Shown: positions 13,579 to 13,712 of the stretch, piece by piece
Numbering within the stretch: position 1 is the stretch's first letter
Layout: each line of letters starts with the position of its first letter
DNA from: an uncultured Oscillospiraceae bacterium
Lineage (GTDB): Bacteria > Bacillota > Clostridia > Oscillospirales > Oscillospiraceae
Assembly: GCA_934655875.1 (NCBI GenBank)
Contig: CAKUHB010000047.1
Location: forward strand, 1-13,712
DNA length: 13,712 bases
Reading direction: 5' to 3'
Position numbers and translations under genes: made by a program
Notes under the pieces: model-generated
What the model saw: the letters and a program-made list of their open reading frames with translations, nothing else
Database searches by the model: none
Told to the model about the DNA's origin: nothing

Positions 13579-13712
13579 TTATTCGGGCAAGTCCACCTTG
13601 CCAACAAAAGAATAATAAATCTCAATGTCCTGCCTACGGGTCTTGTTCTCGTCATAGCTGCACTCATGCACAACGATTTTCTCTACAAACTCCCGCAGCA
13701 GAGTAGGGGTAA
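13579..13712 (-). CDS. Large serine recombinase, C-terminal end (partial)
   Basis: Translated from the right edge on the minus strand, 43 codons run to a TAA at 13579-13581: TPTLLREFVEKIVVHE, then CSYDENKTRRQDIEIYY, then SFVGKVDLPE. This is the characteristic tail of Firmicutes serine site-specific recombinases with a DUF4368-type C-terminus, which insert and excise conjugative or mobilisable elements. The catalytic serine domain and the rest lie beyond the window. In such elements the recombinase gene often sits at one end next to the attachment site, so the boundary is probably between this stop codon and the hypothetical gene. The frame is intact. The family match is recognised by eye and is strong for so short a piece. 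Confidence 0.8.
   Translation of the reverse strand, partial: TPTLLREFVEKIVVHECSYDENKTRRQDIEIYYSFVGKVDLPE

Noticed and set aside
1..13712. CRISPR array, tRNA, rRNA or insertion-sequence transposase
   Set aside because: No regularly spaced repeats, no tRNA-like cloverleaf and no transposase motifs were seen. The only mobile-element trace is the recombinase tail at the right edge.

Overview
The window reads as chromosomal DNA of an anaerobic, probably gut-associated clostridium (Oscillospiraceae-like). This is inferred from the fairly GC-rich, C/G-ending codon use with AT-rich promoters, strong AGGAGG-type ribosome binding sites, the clostridial style of the molybdenum genes, and a serine-recombinase tail of the type carried by Firmicutes mobile elements. 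No rRNA or tRNA gene was recognised, so the placement is an inference.

Layout. (1) 1-378 is the 3' end of an ABC transporter ATPase. (2) 423-1938 holds a promoter, an alpha/beta hydrolase and the C-terminal half of a neurotransmitter:sodium symporter (NSS). They abut at 1375-1384 in a way that looks like a deletion joint: the hydrolase ends six residues after its apparent catalytic His, and the symporter begins at TM7. A strong hairpin (1956-1988) closes the unit. (3) 2008-7469 on the minus strand is a three-gene operon under a near-consensus promoter: a medium-chain alcohol dehydrogenase, a dihydrolipoyl acyltransferase (E2) with two lipoyl domains, and an E1 with alpha and beta halves fused in one 827-residue chain. 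There is no E3 gene. The E1 has an expanded, altered thiamine diphosphate motif. The operon looks like a catabolic route in which an alcohol or polyol is oxidised and the product is cleaved or decarboxylated to an acyl-CoA. The substrate is not evident.

(4) 7597-12884 is a molybdenum/molybdopterin block: mogA; a convergent IclR-type regulator sharing a two-way terminator with it; a divergent molybdopterin-binding (MoeA-like) gene broken by an apparent one-base deletion near 9564; then modA, modB and modC for molybdate uptake. The iclR/moeA-like intergenic region has clear promoters in both directions and a palindrome plus a direct repeat between them. A perfect 12-bp hairpin separates modA from modB. 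No molybdoenzyme lies in the window. (5) 12890-13469 is a promoter and a small membrane-anchored protein of unknown function. (6) 13579-13712 (minus) is the last 43 codons of a large serine recombinase, so an integrated element probably begins at the right edge.

The strongest leads are the divergent E1 with its ADH-E2-E1 operon, the hydrolase/symporter deletion joint, the frameshifted molybdopterin-binding gene, the candidate operator of the IclR regulator, and the mobile-element edge. I did not find a clearly unprecedented system. The E1/E2/ADH operon is the nearest candidate for an uncharacterised pathway.
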